Origin: Nereocystis luetkeana
Lineage: Eukaryota; Sar; Phaeophyceae; Laminariales; Laminariaceae
NCBI GenBank assembly: GCA_031213475.1
Contig: JARUPZ010000018.1
Span: 4,030,733 to 4,094,732, forward strand
Reading direction: 5' to 3'
DNA length: 64,000 bases
In this document: piece after piece, positions 21,031 to 32,900 of the stretch
Layout: every line of letters begins with the position of its first letter
Numbering within the stretch: the first letter of the stretch is position 1
Translations under genes and position numbers: made by a program
Notes under the pieces: model-generated
Seen by the model: only the letters and a program-made list of their open reading frames with translations
What the model was told of the DNA's origin: nothing
The model's database searches: none

Positions 21031-21734
21031 AACTGGCTGGATGCGTTACCGGTAAAAAAAGTTGACCGAAGGCATACGACACCTGACTATACCTCCAACA
21101 GGGCGGGAAGTCGGCCAATGGGTTGGCCGCGTCTGTCTGTCTGCCTCGCAACTATCAACCCGGCCGCGAGAGATGAGTTAACCCGTGTTCTTCACACAGT
21201 TAGTTCTGTACCCATTTACCTCTATTTCACAGCCGTGCTTCTCGCGCGTTTATCGCTTGTTTCCGGTCCACTTTCTCCGCTGTTGCGAGACGCTTGTTCG
21301 CGGTGCGAAGGCGTTGGCTCTCCTAGCAGGAGCGGATGTATGACGCGGATGCGCGGTTTGTTTATCATCCTCCGTCGGTTCACATTTGCTCGTGCCAGCT
21401 TCGTTTGATCCCCGTCGATTTTTACCACTCGGCTTGACGCTGCTGCTGCTGCTGCTCCTCCTTCTTCTGTTGTTTCGCCATCGTATAATGCTGTTGTTGG
21501 CACCCTGCTCGAGCTCCACCACTAGTTTAGTATCAGTAAGAATCACGATGATCCAAACCAGCTTTTCACGACGTCAAAACTCGCCCTATATCACCTGTAT
21601 AGCAGCTGGTTTTACGGTTTTTGAGGGTTGTACCGACAATGCTCGCGGCTCGAAAGCGTTCGATTCCTCGGTATCATAAAATGCACCGTAGCAATCATCA
21701 TCCGTGCGTACACTTCGTCGAACCAACATTCCAC
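21031..21734. other. No gene recognised
   Basis: It includes a (CTG)n run near 21440-21460 giving poly-Leu/poly-Ser frames. Nothing supportable as a gene. Confidence 0.35.
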
Positions 21735-22745
21735 AGATGCTCAGAGTATACTCGATACTCGGAGTATACTCGGAGTTTACTCGGAGTATACTCGGAGTAT
21801 CGAGTAATTTTCGTACTCCGAGCATTAGTTTGAGTACTGGTGGCCTAAATACTCGCTGGCTGTGCCCGATAGGTTTTACGATCTGGAGGGATTTTGGTGA
21901 CGGCCGGCCTCCAACTACAGGGCCAAGTGTACGACGACAGAGATCGATACTGGAGAGTACGCTACAGCGACCAGAACTGGGAAGAGCTGACTCGCCGCGA
22001 GATGGAGCAGTTGAAGGGCTGAAGCCATCTCGAGCATCAAGCCCAGTGTACCGCTCCCTCGTTTTCTCGTGCGCCGTTCCTTCTCTGCCTCGCTGCACCG
22101 CTCTCTTGCCCCGACGCCGTGCGTTTGCTCCGGTGTCTTGCCCGGAGTACTCGGAGTATGAGCAGTACTGAAGGCCCAAATACTCCGAGTACTGTGGGTT
22201 TGAGCAGTACTTAAAGTCGAGTACAAGCAGTACCCGGAGTACAAACATCTAAATTACTCGCAGTACTCCGAGTATCGCGAGTGAACCCAGGAATACTTCA
22301 TCATCCGAGTTAAGTACTCCGAGTAATACTCTAACCCGGAGTACCTTGGAGTATATAACCCTGAAATACTCCGAGTATTACTCGTACCTCGGAATATGAA
22401 ACCCTGAAATACCCCGAGTGTTGAAGTTTTCGCAATAAGACATGCCCAAGTACTCCGAGTACTTAAAGTATAGGAGCAGTACAAGATCCCCAAACGCTTC
22501 AAGTACAACGAGTATTCTAGAGTAATAAACCCCAAAATACTCGGGAGTACAGCAGTATTTCAGAGTATCGAACCCCAAAATACTCCGAGTACAAGCAGTA
22601 TTGAGAGTGATCATACCCGAAATACTCCGAGTACGAGAAGTATCCCGGAGTATCGAGCCCTGAAGTACTCCGAGTACACGAAGTACCTGAAGAATTTATC
22701 TCCGATACTCATTACTTTACTCCAAGGTACTCGGAGCATCTATCT
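21735..22745. repeat. Dense array of ACTCCGAGTA palindromic motifs
   Basis: More than 25 copies of (t)actccgagtact or its diverged forms (actcggagtat, tactcgcagta) are scattered in two clusters, 21740-21840 and 22135-22740, around a motif-free core 21845-22135. The layout (motif-rich flanks, plain core) is that of a DNA transposon with subterminal repeats, but I could not define the ends. Confidence 0.6.
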
Positions 22746-23548
22746 ACACCTTCCCATATTGATATATTTCGAGCATAGTCTGGCCTTTGCTCAGGACGAC
22801 CTAATCCGGCACACTCTTCTGTCGATGACCACCATACGTACAGCCGTTCTTCGTGCAGATACGTCTCGTACGGCACTCATATTTTCCGCTGCCACTGATG
22901 CTGCCGTCTCCATCATCCTCGTGTTTGTGATGAAGTAAGTTAGACATCGTTTTCATCTCATCATCCTACCAGCACGGTCGTCTGACCTCTGCTCTGACAC
23001 CTCGATTTAACTCACCTCATCCTCTCGATTAAAGTGATACTATTGACGACCGTTCATTCGGATATTTCGGCGTCCGACCCTGCGGGCACTCCTTGCACCC
23101 GTGGCATGGATCTTTAGTACTACTCACACTCGCACTTACTCGCAACATTCAGGCAGTATTTCGAGGTTTGAAGTTGAGTACTGCTCACACTCCCAGTCAC
23201 TCGCAATGTTCAGGCCGCAAGCACCCTCCTAATAGTCTCAGCATTCAGAGTACGAAATTTGCTCGATACGGAAACAGTCGATACTCCGAGTGTGGTCCCT
23301 CTGCTGTGCGTTTATCGTATTACCCGCAGATTGTGTTGCATCGTACTGCTGCAGCCAACGACTAATAAAGTTGCAGTATGAGATTTCAAAGAGGGATCAA
23401 GCACATCAAATAATTATTGCACAATTCATAATTTTAACGCTTATTGAGGTTCTACATAAAGTGACTTACATGGTGGTTTTCATTCATAATTTCAAGCACG
23501 GGGCCACAATTAATGTCCATCTTATGTATTGCCTCACCTATTATAGAA
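22746..23548. other. No gene recognised
   Basis: Unique sequence with a few isolated ctccgagt motifs (23283). No exon could be supported. Confidence 0.3.
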
Positions 23549-24660
23549 CTACGTACTTAGATCACAACCCCTGAGCGTGCTCGGTTGGTGCATCCCTGGC
23601 CTCTCAAAGCTCCCACTTCCAAACCGCCTCCTTTCATTACTTGCGGGACCTTTCCAGCTGTTCTTTGTTTTCTCGGTCCTTCCTTCCTTTTTTCTTCTTT
23701 CGTTTCGTGTGCGTGCGTGTTTTCCGAGCACGGCATCGCGGGAGGACCTGGCACCGTCGCGGGTGCCAGCGGGTGCTGGCGGGTAGAGGGGGGGTTGCAA
23801 AGAGCGCGGTCGCCGCTTTCGTGCCTAGGCGTCGCGTGTGCCTCGAGACACGAGGGATGAATAAACGGGCTTTGTCTGGCTTCGATTTATGATTGTTGAT
23901 AGAGTATGTACGAGGTCATAAAGGTCGTTCGGGAGGGCAAGACAATATTCAAGCGGTGCTTATTTTTGCGACCACGCTGAAGTTGAAAGAGGGAGGTGTG
24001 CAGTTTGAACACCAACGTTATCGAGCTGGCGAACGACGGCCACGGTGAGCACCGGGCTTCACGCGGGGCGGGCGACGGGGATGATTGTGGCAGAGAGTGA
24101 TAAAAGCTTACCCGGACCGAATCGGTAGCGAGGTGGTCGCGAGAGGGGCGGGCGGCGTACGAGGCTGAGAGAGAAGCTCTTCTGTGCGTTTTTTTTCGGG
24201 TGTAAGGTGTTCCAATCAGGCAGAAAAATATTACACGAGAGGGGACGGGGATTTTTTTTCCTTTCCAAGTTTTCGGTTTCATTTTCATTGTTTTTGCTGT
24301 GCTTTCGCTTTCTTCGTACATGTACAGTACAGACCAGACACAAAAAGCATATCGAAAGAAAAAAATAAGTACAGACAGCAGTAGTACCCTACCTGGGGTG
24401 TATGTACGTACGTACGACATCCGCGACGCGAAGCGTATATGTGGCATCCAAGCTGACGTCGGAGCTGTTTTTTCCTGAAGCATGGCGGCGGGACTCTTGG
24501 CATTATCAAGTCGCCGGTTTGCAATTACGATCCTTGAAAACACTAAACTCAATCGTGGACCTCTGTTCGCTTCGCATAATTTGATGTACTTTTTTCCTTC
24601 CTAAGCGAGCGTAGCGGGCGGCGTAGGCCGCCCGCGGAGCGAAGCGCCTTGTAGCTCCTA
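23549..24660 (+). mobile_element. Family B element, near full length
   Basis: It starts tatagaactacgtacttaga, then cctgagcgtgctcggttgg, and ends cgcggagcgaagcgccttgt. The copy at 42031-43145 aligns end to end. No terminal inverted repeats are seen. The strongest internal feature is a GC-rich palindrome near the right end (gcgggcggcgtaggccgccc). No recognisable protein-coding domain; non-autonomous or decayed. Confidence 0.8.
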
Positions 24661-25305
24661 TATTATCTACAGGAATATGGCCCGACCGCCGTGGGGGCGG
24701 GAGGGCCTTTTATTCCCTAGTATATATATAGCTCATGCTGACAAGTGGGAGCCGTATAGTCTGCACGATGATCTCCTACTGCTGTGGCACCTGTTTACTG
24801 GCTTGGATCTGCTGTACTACATGCCGATCCTGCTCAACCTCTCACGACAGCGGGCGATAGAGAGAACTAGATGATCTAGATGATCAGATGACCTAGATGA
24901 TCTAGAAGTTCAGGATGTTTCTGTCCAGGATAGCAGTATTTTGAGTTTTTTTTTTCTCAAAATCAGTACCTGGTATTTCGGTGGAGGCAGGGAGCTCCTG
25001 TACTACATATAATCCAGAAAGTATTCTCTTCGCATGAAGAGTTTGTGCTACGACCAAGACCCCACCCATCCACCCACCACACAAGGCTCACCTTCTACCG
25101 GCCGCCGCTGTGTGTGGTATCTCCACCCCCACCCCCCCTCCCATAAAAGCTTCCGTAGTTCTGGTGAATGATATGAGAGCGACCAGTCCAACCAGGCCCA
25201 CCATCATCCCTCCCCTCCCCCCTCCCCTATCCCGTCTCCCCCCTCCTCCTCGAACTCTTTCTTTCCCCTCGTCCCTCCTATTACCAGCTCTTCCTTGTTG
25301 CTGTT
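24661..25305. other. No gene recognised
   Basis: It contains a short tagatgatc repeat at 24870-24905 and C/T-rich sequence at 25120-25275. No exon. Confidence 0.3.
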
Positions 25306-25309
25306 GCCA

Positions 25310-25400
25310 CTGTTGCTGCTGCAGTTGGTGGTTGGGAGACATTGTTCCCTATCTCCGGGGTTTTGTAAGGGGTATTGGATTGCACGGGAGGGTATGGGGA
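25310..25400 (+). repeat. ~95-bp direct repeat, left copy
   Basis: Shares gttgctgctgcagttggtgg, gagacattgttc and attggattgcacgggag with 27342-27440. The two copies bracket the family A / hAT-like composite. Confidence 0.6.
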
Positions 25401-25618
25401 AGGGGGGGGTGTACTCATTATCATATATGGCCGTAGTCGTATGATCACAGACCCTCGCATAAAATGGCGGTGTTTCAGCACGCCGGTTTTTCACCGACCA
25501 GGCAGGCATTGCTTGCACCAAGCTTTGATCGAAGCGCCGTGAGGTGTTAAGCGAGTCGCAGGAAGTGTGAGAGCTGCATCCTACCACCAAAAACAACTGC
25601 GTTAGAGGCGGAATTTTT
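25400..25618 (+). mobile_element. Family A element, left half (split by hAT-like insertion)
   Basis: G-run, then atggccgtagtcgtatgatc, cgggttttc.accg and gcgccgtgaggtgt, ending at gttagaggcggaattttt. The other half resumes at 27162. Confidence 0.75.
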
Positions 25619-27161
25619 CAGGGCTTTTCGCGGGTCAGGGGGGTTTCAAAATGTCGCGGGTCGGGTCGGGTGGGGTAAAAAAAAATCAAAATCTCGCGGG
25701 TCGGGTCGGGTCGGGTCAAAATTAAAATAAATCTCACGGGTCGGATCGGGTCGGGTCAAAGGGTTTTGAAATCTCACGGGTCGGGTCGGGTCAAGAGGTT
25801 TTGAAATCTCGCGGGTCGGGTAGGGTCGGGTCAGGAGGTGTTCAAAATGTCACGGGTCAAGTCGGGTCATGACCTGTGAGATACGGGTCATGACCCGTGA
25901 GATACGGGTCATTCACGGGTCAGGTCATCATGACCCGCGATTTTTTTCCGGCTGACCCGCACGTCCGACCCGCGGGTCTGGCCCACGGATCAGTATTTTT
26001 GCTATCGTGTGCAGCTACCTGCCGGAAGGCCGCCTTTGTGACCCGCGGGTCCGGCATTGTACAAAAAAAATACTCGCCGTTTCCCGCCCAAAGGCTTCTC
26101 TCGTACCGATACGTAGACCTCCGAGAGCATATCATGGCGTGTAGAACAGTCACACGCGAATCCCGAGTCGGGTGAAGCCGTACAGTAGTATATTATTGTG
26201 TTCATGTTCACGTCCATCCATTTCCACACAAAAAAACGGCCACACTCTCATGCAGGGTGCAACTATGAAGACAAGACATGACAGCAGTGTAGGAAGCCCG
26301 CGCTCGTCGCGGCAGCAGCAGCAGCAGCAGTAGCAGCAGCAGGCCCCGGATCCTCCAGTAGCAGCAGCAGGCCCCGGATCCTCGCGGATTGTGGCCCCCG
26401 CTGTCAGAACCTCCGCTTCAGTGCTTGCTGCTGGAGCCTGCACAGCTAGGTCGCTCGCCGGGGCGCCAGCAGAAGCCATCGGAACAGAGCTCTAGGGTCG
26501 ACCCCAGGGGCCGGAAGGTATCCGCCCGGCAGAGTGCGGGTGTGTGCTTTTTTCCAAGTCATCATATTTCTGATCATCATGGTCTTTTTTTAAGCGCACA
26601 CCACACAATGTTCCAAAAAACTACAAAAAATGAAAAAACCGAACACAAACGTACGACACTTTCGGAAAAGTCAAGGGACCAAGGGCCATCCAACCGACCA
26701 ACGTACCAACGTTCATGTATTTGGACCCGTTAGCTTTCGTCGTTGACCCGTGAGATATGTCATGGGTCCAGTTGACCCGACCCGCATGAAACCCGTGTCT
26801 CACGGTTCAATCGGAAGGTGGCGGGTCGGGTCGGGTCGGGTCAGGAAGCGTTGAAAGCCTCGCGGGTCGGGTCGGGTCGGGTCGGGTCAAAGGGTTTTGA
26901 AATCTCACGGGTCGGGTCGGGTCGGGTCACGAGGCTTTTAAATCTCGCGGATCGGGTCGGGTCGGGTCAAGGGGATTTCAAAATCTCGCGGGTCGGGTCG
27001 GGTCAGGTCAACACACCTCAAAATTTTCGCGGGTCGGGTCGGGTCAGCTGACCCGACCCGACCCGACCCGACCCGACCCGACCCGACCCGACCCGACCCG
27101 ACCCGACCCGACCCGACCCGACCCGACCCGTGAGGTTTGACCTGACCCGCGAAAAGTCCTG
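25619..27161. mobile_element. hAT-like non-autonomous DNA transposon with GGGTC subterminal arrays
   Basis: 1543 bp. Terminal inverted repeats of 21 bp differ at one base: left CAGGGCTTTTCGCGGGTCAG, right end complement CAGGACTTTTCGCGGGTCAG. Inside each end are long (cgggt)n/(acccg)n arrays in inverted orientation: 25630-25990 on the left and 26740-27135 on the right. A core at 26000-26740 has no recognisable transposase. The flanking 8-mers gaattttt and tatttttt are a plausible 8-bp duplication inside family A. The CAGG(G/A) start and 8-bp duplication fit the hAT superfamily. Confidence 0.8.
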
Positions 27162-27335
27162 TATTTTTTTTGCATATGGATAACAGCGTCTATAAATCGA
27201 TTCATTTTTCTGATGTGGCCGCTTCCAGAGACAGCAATGGGAGTACCATGTAACTGCCTCGCGGGTGCCTTACCACATACCAGGTACGCACTATTAACAG
27301 GGATTTACATACAATCATCCCCCTTGTGCAGAGTT
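27162..27335 (+). mobile_element. Family A element, right half
   Basis: Resumes with tgcatatggataacagcgt, ccagagacagcaatgggagt and aactgcctcgcgggtgcctt, and breaks off after gagttaaggtt. A CCAGGTA micro-insertion is present at 27281. Confidence 0.75.
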
Positions 27336-27700
27336 AAGGTTGTTGCTGCTGCAGTTGGTGGTCTGGAGACATTGTTCTCCATGTCCGGGATGTTGCAGGG
27401 TGTATTCGATTGCACGGGAGAGTATGGGGAGGGGGGGCGAGGGGACGACAACAGCAGCAGTACGTACCTGGCACGATCAGTTACTCCGCTGTTGGATAGT
27501 CGTGGTTCCGGATGTAAATTAAGCTCTATTTGTGTAGTCTACAGCAGCAGTGGTGACACATTTATCGAAATTGTGGAACAAACTGCACAGAGTTGATCGG
27601 GACCTCCTCGACCGAGATTGATCGTGAAATAATCAAAAATGTTAAATAAGTCTCTTGGTACGCATTAATAGTAGTATGACATGCTAAATCCTACCGACGA
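27336..27700. other. Right copy of the 95-bp direct repeat, otherwise no gene
   Basis: 27342-27440 repeats 25310-25400. The rest shows nothing supportable. Confidence 0.4.
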
Positions 27701-27704
27701 CGCC

Positions 27705-27835
27705 AATATGGGGCGAAGCCCTGGGCAGGTTGGTGCCTCGGGTCTTCACGAAACGGAGTGAGGCACCTCTGTTGACCTTGAACTTGTGTGTAATGAGGCG
27801 GTGCAATCTAGGGGGAAGGGGACCTGGTATCCACA
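27705..27835 (+). repeat. Family D repeat copy 1
   Basis: Shares ggggcgaagccctgggcagg, aacggagtgaggcacct.tgttgac, atgaggcggt.caatctagg and cctggtatccacac with 33950-34130. Confidence 0.7.
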
Positions 27836-27957
27836 CGACTGTATGGTTGTTAAAGATCAAAGAGCGATCGACTTTTCAGTTGACACCTACTGCTGTACGC
27901 GTTAAATATATACGAACAGATGGCAAGTAATAGAAGGAGGCGGTGTCCAAGTGGGGG

Positions 27958-28004
27958 CTCTGAGAGGCCAGGGATGTATGTACCAACCGAGCACGCTCAG
28001 AGAG
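27958..28004 (-). mobile_element. Family B terminal fragment
   Basis: gaggccagggatgtatgtac followed by caaccgagcacgctcag is the reverse complement of the left end of family B. Confidence 0.6.
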
Positions 28005-28039
28005 AAAGGTATCTGGAAGTAGTTCCATACATGAGTACA

Positions 28040-28500
28040 AGGTTCCCCTCCGGGAAGTGCCTCGGGAAGTGGCGCAAGAGCGAACTATAATGCTCGTATG
28101 AAATACCTGCACACCTGTTGAGAACTAACTGCCTGTTGAGAACTAACTGCATCCACCCATCATGTGAAGAACACACACATTTTTGAGGACAGACTACATA
28201 GTGCTGCTAGTGGAAATAGTGTGCGATCATATGAATTTACTACTACTGCTGTACACACAATAAAACAAAAGAGGGTATACCGGTAAGTGGATATTGATCC
28301 TGAACAGATGACTCGCGGCGATCATTTCCTTGCTTGCGGCGTAAATGTAATTACAAAAAGTTGCTTGAGGTCGAGGTTGCGTTATATTACTTTGTGACCG
28401 GCTGAGTAAAATCCAGCACATACAAAATACTTCCATTCCTCCCTAAAAAAAAATGTTTCTGGCGCTCTGGGTAAAAAACATCTTCACGGACACAGAGTAG
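28040..28500 (-). mobile_element. Family C element, copy 1
   Basis: Reverse-complement match to 32900-33370: ttacaaaaagttgc / gcaacctcgacctcgcg, ttgtgaccggctgagtaaaa, cacatacaaaat, tgaagaacacacacat and gcgcaaga. Both copies abut arrays of gagtatactgagagtat-type motifs. It is unclassified, with no coding sequence. Confidence 0.7.
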
Positions 28501-29010
28501 AAGATGCTCGAGAATAACTCGTAGTCCGAGTACTGAGAGTATTGAAGTACTGGAGGCCAGTATATAGTGAGTACTGAGAAGGCCCAGCGACTGAGAATAT
28601 ACTGAGAGTATGAGCAGTACGGAGGCCAATATATAGTAAGTACTGAGAAGGCCCAACTACTGAGAGTATACTGAGAGTATGAGCAGTACGGAGGCCAATA
28701 TATAGTAAGTACTGAGAAGGCCCAACCACTGAGAGTATACTGAGAGTATGAGCAGTACGGAAGCTCGAGAATACAGGCAAACATTTGTACCCGCAGTGAT
28801 AGTATTGAAACACGAAATACTTGGGAGTACAGAACGTATCTGAAGTGCAGAACCTCGAATCCAATCCCGAATTAGTTCGAGCCCGAAAGTATCCGCAGAG
28901 TAGTATCCTCAGTATAGCAGTAGTACAGAACCTCGAAATACTACACAGTAATACTGCGAGTACTCGCAGTATCTATCTGCTGCTGCTGCAGTGAAAACCC
29001 GGAATACTGC
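28500..29010. repeat. gagagtat-motif array with a ~65-bp tandem repeat
   Basis: Three near-identical units (28555-28760) carry ggaggccaatatatagtaag, tactgagaaggccca and ctgagagtatactgagagta. Scattered further motifs run to 29000. Confidence 0.8.
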
Positions 29011-30345
29011 GAGCGCACGAAGTAGTACCTACCAGGTACAGTATTTTCCCCTGCATACTTTGATTTAGTCCCAAGTATTGGAGCAACTATAACTAAACTG
29101 TGCAAGGTTGAGGTGTATGAACGTACGCCAAGCGTATGCGCGCCCAAACTCCGTGGCACTATTGCGTGAAAGCACACAACTTGTAGGCTAAGTGTATCAT
29201 ACGCGTGAATAGCAGGTCAGAAAAGCAAGATGGGTGTGGACAGCGGGTTTTTGGTAGATGCTTCTCAGGGGGAAGTGGTTGTTTTTCTGGTGGAACTGAG
29301 ATGGAGGGATGTTGGTTGTGGTAGTCATGTGCATCAAATCGGTGTATTTGTCGTATGATACTACGAGTATTATATTGTACTGGTGGAAATATTGAAGAAA
29401 AGAAAAGAGCAAGGATCGTCCCAGTCGAACCTCGGTACAGAAGTAACGAAAAAAAAATAATTATCATCAAGCGCACTTTGTCATCGATCATACATACGCT
29501 ACATACAGCAGTACTTACACACTGACACGTTGTGTGTTTTCACGCAATCTAGAGCACATCGCAGGGTATAACAGCATGTATGTACAGCAGTACTGCTTTA
29601 AAATGCCATGTGATATGATACGACAGCACAAGATACGCGTACTGCGACAAAGGAACGTGTACTGGTGCTCTTTCGGCTGGCTCTAGGATCGGTCAGCAGT
29701 GTAGGGCACACAGCAGTCCGTAACTTAGAGTATTTTTGTACGAATGCTGCTGTACGCGATGCTTGTAGGAATGATTTGCTTCGATCAGGGGATGATCGGT
29801 AAGGAGTAAAAAATGCCGGTCACACGTCACACACTGCATGCAGCAGGTACGTGCCTACTATAGGCCAATATACCGAAGACAACAACAAACACCACTGCTT
29901 GCTGCAGTACTGAGAGTATTGCGCGGATCTGCCACATGTGCATAGTACGCTACCTGCTGCTGTTGGCGCACTGTGTCGAGCACGGCTGGAGCAGTGACAG
30001 TGTTACATCACACACAGCAATACGTAGAAGAAGCAGAGATAGAGGTGTGTTGTTGCGGGATGATCGATCTCGGGTCAAAAAAAAGCAGATAGCCACAGCA
30101 ATAATACAGCAGCATGTAGACCTGCCACACGTGCCCGTGACTGATCACTGTGCTGCTGCTGCTGGAAGGCAGGGTTGCAGTGCTGTATGCAGCTGGGGTT
30201 AACCACGCTCTCTGCTCTGCTGCTGTATTGGTTTGTCTGTTGTCTGTGTTGTGTGTTGTGTCCAGACGCAAAAAAAACGTACCGGTAGGTACTACGAGTA
30301 CATGAACGACCAAAAAAATGACGACATTTCAGAGGTACGTACGTA
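29011..30345. other. No gene recognised
   Basis: Unique sequence rich in tacagcagtact / tactgctgta words; no exon with matching splice sites was found. Confidence 0.3.
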
Positions 30346-30349
30346 CGAA

Positions 30350-31014
30350 ATAAGGCCTCTCGTGTCGAAACCAGGGAAATCGTCTTATCCACTCCCCCCG
30401 GAAAAAAAAACTTAGAGCGCCTGCCACGCGCTCCAGAGTGCACGGATCGCGCCTAGACCTGGACCAATGTGTCCGGCCGGGCTTCATGTGCCCGAGCATT
30501 TCGTGTTTTGCCGAAAATTGCTGTGTACGAAGAGAAAAGTTGGCAAAAGTACGAAAAATTGACAAGCATACGTATACATATAAGGCCTCTCGTATCGAAA
30601 CCAAGGAAATCATCTTATCCACTCCCGCCGGAAAAAAGCTTTGAGCGCGTGCCACGCGCTCTAGAGTGCACGGATCGCGCCGAGACCTGGACCACTGTGT
30701 CCGGCCGGGCTTCATGTGCCCGAGCATTTGGTGTTTTGCCGAAAAGTGCTGTGTACGAAGAGAAAAGTTGGCGAAAGTACGAAAAATTGACAAACATATT
30801 GGTCAAATTTTCGTACTTTTGCCAACTTTTTTCTACGTGCAAAGCACTTTTCGGCGAAGCACCCAATGCTCGGACACGGGAAGCCCGCCCGGACACATTG
30901 GTCGAGATCTCGGCGTGATCCGTGCACTCTGGAGCGCGTGGCGAGCGGTCAAAGTTTTTTTTCCGGCTGGAGTGGATAAGACGATTTCCCTGGTTTCAGC
31001 ACGAAAGGCGTTAT
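30350..31014. mobile_element. Foldback-type element: two direct and one inverted ~210-bp units
   Basis: Units 30350-30589 and 30590-30797 are in direct orientation. The third, 30806-31014, is the reverse complement of the second, so 30590-31014 forms a hairpin with ~205-bp arms. The outer ends are taaggcctctcgt.tcgaaacc and its complement ggtttcagcacgaaaggcgtta. Both outer flanks are gtacgtacg, possibly a target duplication, though that word is common in the window. Confidence 0.8.
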
Positions 31015-31199
31015 GTTGTACGTACGTATCGGTAAATTGTTGCCCTGGTCTATGTGTCTGTTTTCCTCACACCAGGTACGCAACAGACAATCACAGATAG
31101 ATCCCATAGTTCCAACGCTGCCGCCCACACGCCGTGCGTGTGCGACACACCCATATGCGCAGTATTGCTGTGGCTTGTTGTGTTTGTCGGAGCCTGCCG

Positions 31200-32002
31200 T
31201 CCGTATTTCACCATCTGCCTTAGGGCCGTTCCTAACGAACCGAGAAAAAATCACGATTCGTGACTTTTTGGCATGCCAAAATATCACGATCCGTGACATT
31301 TCAGTTCTAACGAAAAAGGCCGAAAAACGTCACGTTTCGTGATATTTTCAAATTGTAAAAATTCCGATATTTCAAACCCAACGATTTTTGCGGGTGGAGC
31401 CAACTCTCGCGAGTGGGGCTCGGCTAGGCCGAGCCCCGGCCCGTGGTATATTCGAATCACGGGCCGCAGCCTGACCCAGCTTGCGAGATTCCTATTTCAC
31501 CGACCGTCGGCCAAGCCCGGTTCGCGACGTTCCATCTCGCAGGGCGTCTTTGTCCGGCCTGGCCTGTGACATCCTCAGGTCATTTTCGCGTTTGTCTTCC
31601 AAGCTGTGGCTCGTCCTCCTCGAAATTTGGAGGCCACAACCAGCTCGTTAGCTCGCGCTCAGCGGTGTCTTTGGGTAGCAGCCCGTTGTCCACAAGCGGC
31701 GTACGAAGCAGAGTCTGCCATGCCCCTGTACCGACCATCGGATACCGTTGGTGCGCGTGGGTTGCGTAGTGCCTTGATCAGGCGTATTTGGAGACACGAC
31801 AAATGTCACTAATCGTGATTTTGTTTTTTGAGGCAAAAGCTAAAAAAAATTGGCGTCATGAATCGTGTTTTTTTTTTTCTTCGTATTAGACCGATGCCAA
31901 TGAAAACGCGAAGTTGAAAAGTTTTTTTTCAAATATGTTGCTTTCAAAAAACAGCCGAAAAATTTCTCGTACCGCCGCTGTGGGAAAAAAAGAGAAAAAT
32001 GT
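31200..32002. other. Element-like region with atcacgat.cgtga palindromes
   Basis: Palindromic words tcacgattcgtga, tcacgatccgtga and tcacgtttcgtga cluster at 31240-31350, and tcactaatcgtga and catgaatcgtg at 31805-31870, with a plainer core (31380-31800) between. This is the same layout as the other subterminal-repeat elements. Confidence 0.45.
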
Positions 32003-32533
32003 TTGATCGTTTATTTTTTTCCCCCCAACGGCTGCAGGCGGCGCAATTTGTTTTTTCTGCTTGCAAATTGTCAAGACGGTGATCGAAACCAGCTCGTGCG
32101 ACGATCGACGCTCGATCTCGACATAGACTCAGCCCACGGCCAACCCGCTCGGTATCTGGCAAGGCCAACGAATATAGATGACGGCCTCGAAGATATCAGG
32201 TGGATCCATGGTCTAGGGGGCGAGAGCTTGCCGGCGGCGTCCTACGGTATCCTCCCACACCTGAAAAAAAGTCTATTTTTTGCCATTCGAGACGGATGGA
32301 GAAGTTTTGTCTTCTGTTTTGTGCAAACCAGCGGCCGAATGTTTTTGTATCATACGCCTGGTCAGCTCTCGCCACATGACACCGGCCATGGTGTGAAGAC
32401 GGTGACCCTAGGGTGGGTCGAAGCCCCTAACGAGCGCTCTTCGTTCAGAATTCATGACGCAATCGTTGGTTTTGTTGATCGATGTCTGTCGAGGACTCGG
32501 AATCTCGCAGCTTCGAACCAAAGATCGGCCTGA
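32003..32533 (+). CDS. 176-codon open frame, unknown, low confidence
   Basis: Uninterrupted plus-strand frame over non-repetitive sequence with protein-like composition (for example GQPARYLARPTNIDDGLEDI and LPHLKKSLFFAIRDGW). The apparent start codon lies in a T/C-rich run, and neither splice sites nor a family could be assigned. It may be a remnant of a mobile-element protein, as it follows a palindrome-rich element-like region, or a chance open frame. Confidence 0.2.
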   Translation: MIVYFFPPNGCRRRNLFFLLANCQDGDRNQLVRRSTLDLDIDSAHGQPARYLARPTNIDDGLEDIRWIHGLGGESLPAASYGILPHLKKSLFFAIRDGWRSFVFCFVQTSGRMFLYHTPGQLSPHDTGHGVKTVTLGWVEAPNERSSFRIHDAIVGFVDRCLSRTRNLAASNQRSA

Positions 32534-32589
32534 GTTTTTCTCAAGCCGATGTTGGCCCAACATCGGCCCCAGATTTGCTTTTTTGATGC

Positions 32590-32900
32590 GGGTACTGCAA
32601 GTAAGTATGCTTACTTCAAGTATTTCGTCCGTTGGTTCATACTGCGAGTACTCGCAGTAGTACCGAAATACTCTCAATATGCTCAGTAATACTTAGAGAG
32701 TGAAGTATACTTCGACCGTCTGCGCACCGCGTGTCGACAATTCTCAGGCCCATTGTTCGGCACAAAAATCACTCACAGATGGTTCGACGAGTGGGAGTTG
32801 GAGCAAATTTCTTTCCATGGGGGCAACTGGAATACTTAGAGCACTGGCAGTACTTCGGGAATATGTATTGCGAGGAGTATGTACTGCGAGTATACTCTCA
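32590..32900. repeat. Scattered tactgcgagtact motifs
   Basis: Same motif family as 28500-29010, adjoining the second family C copy, which makes these motifs a probable part of that element. Confidence 0.5.

Noticed and set aside
21735-22745. Telomere or centromere satellite
   Set aside because: The palindromic word is irregularly spaced and in both orientations, not a telomeric or regular tandem unit.
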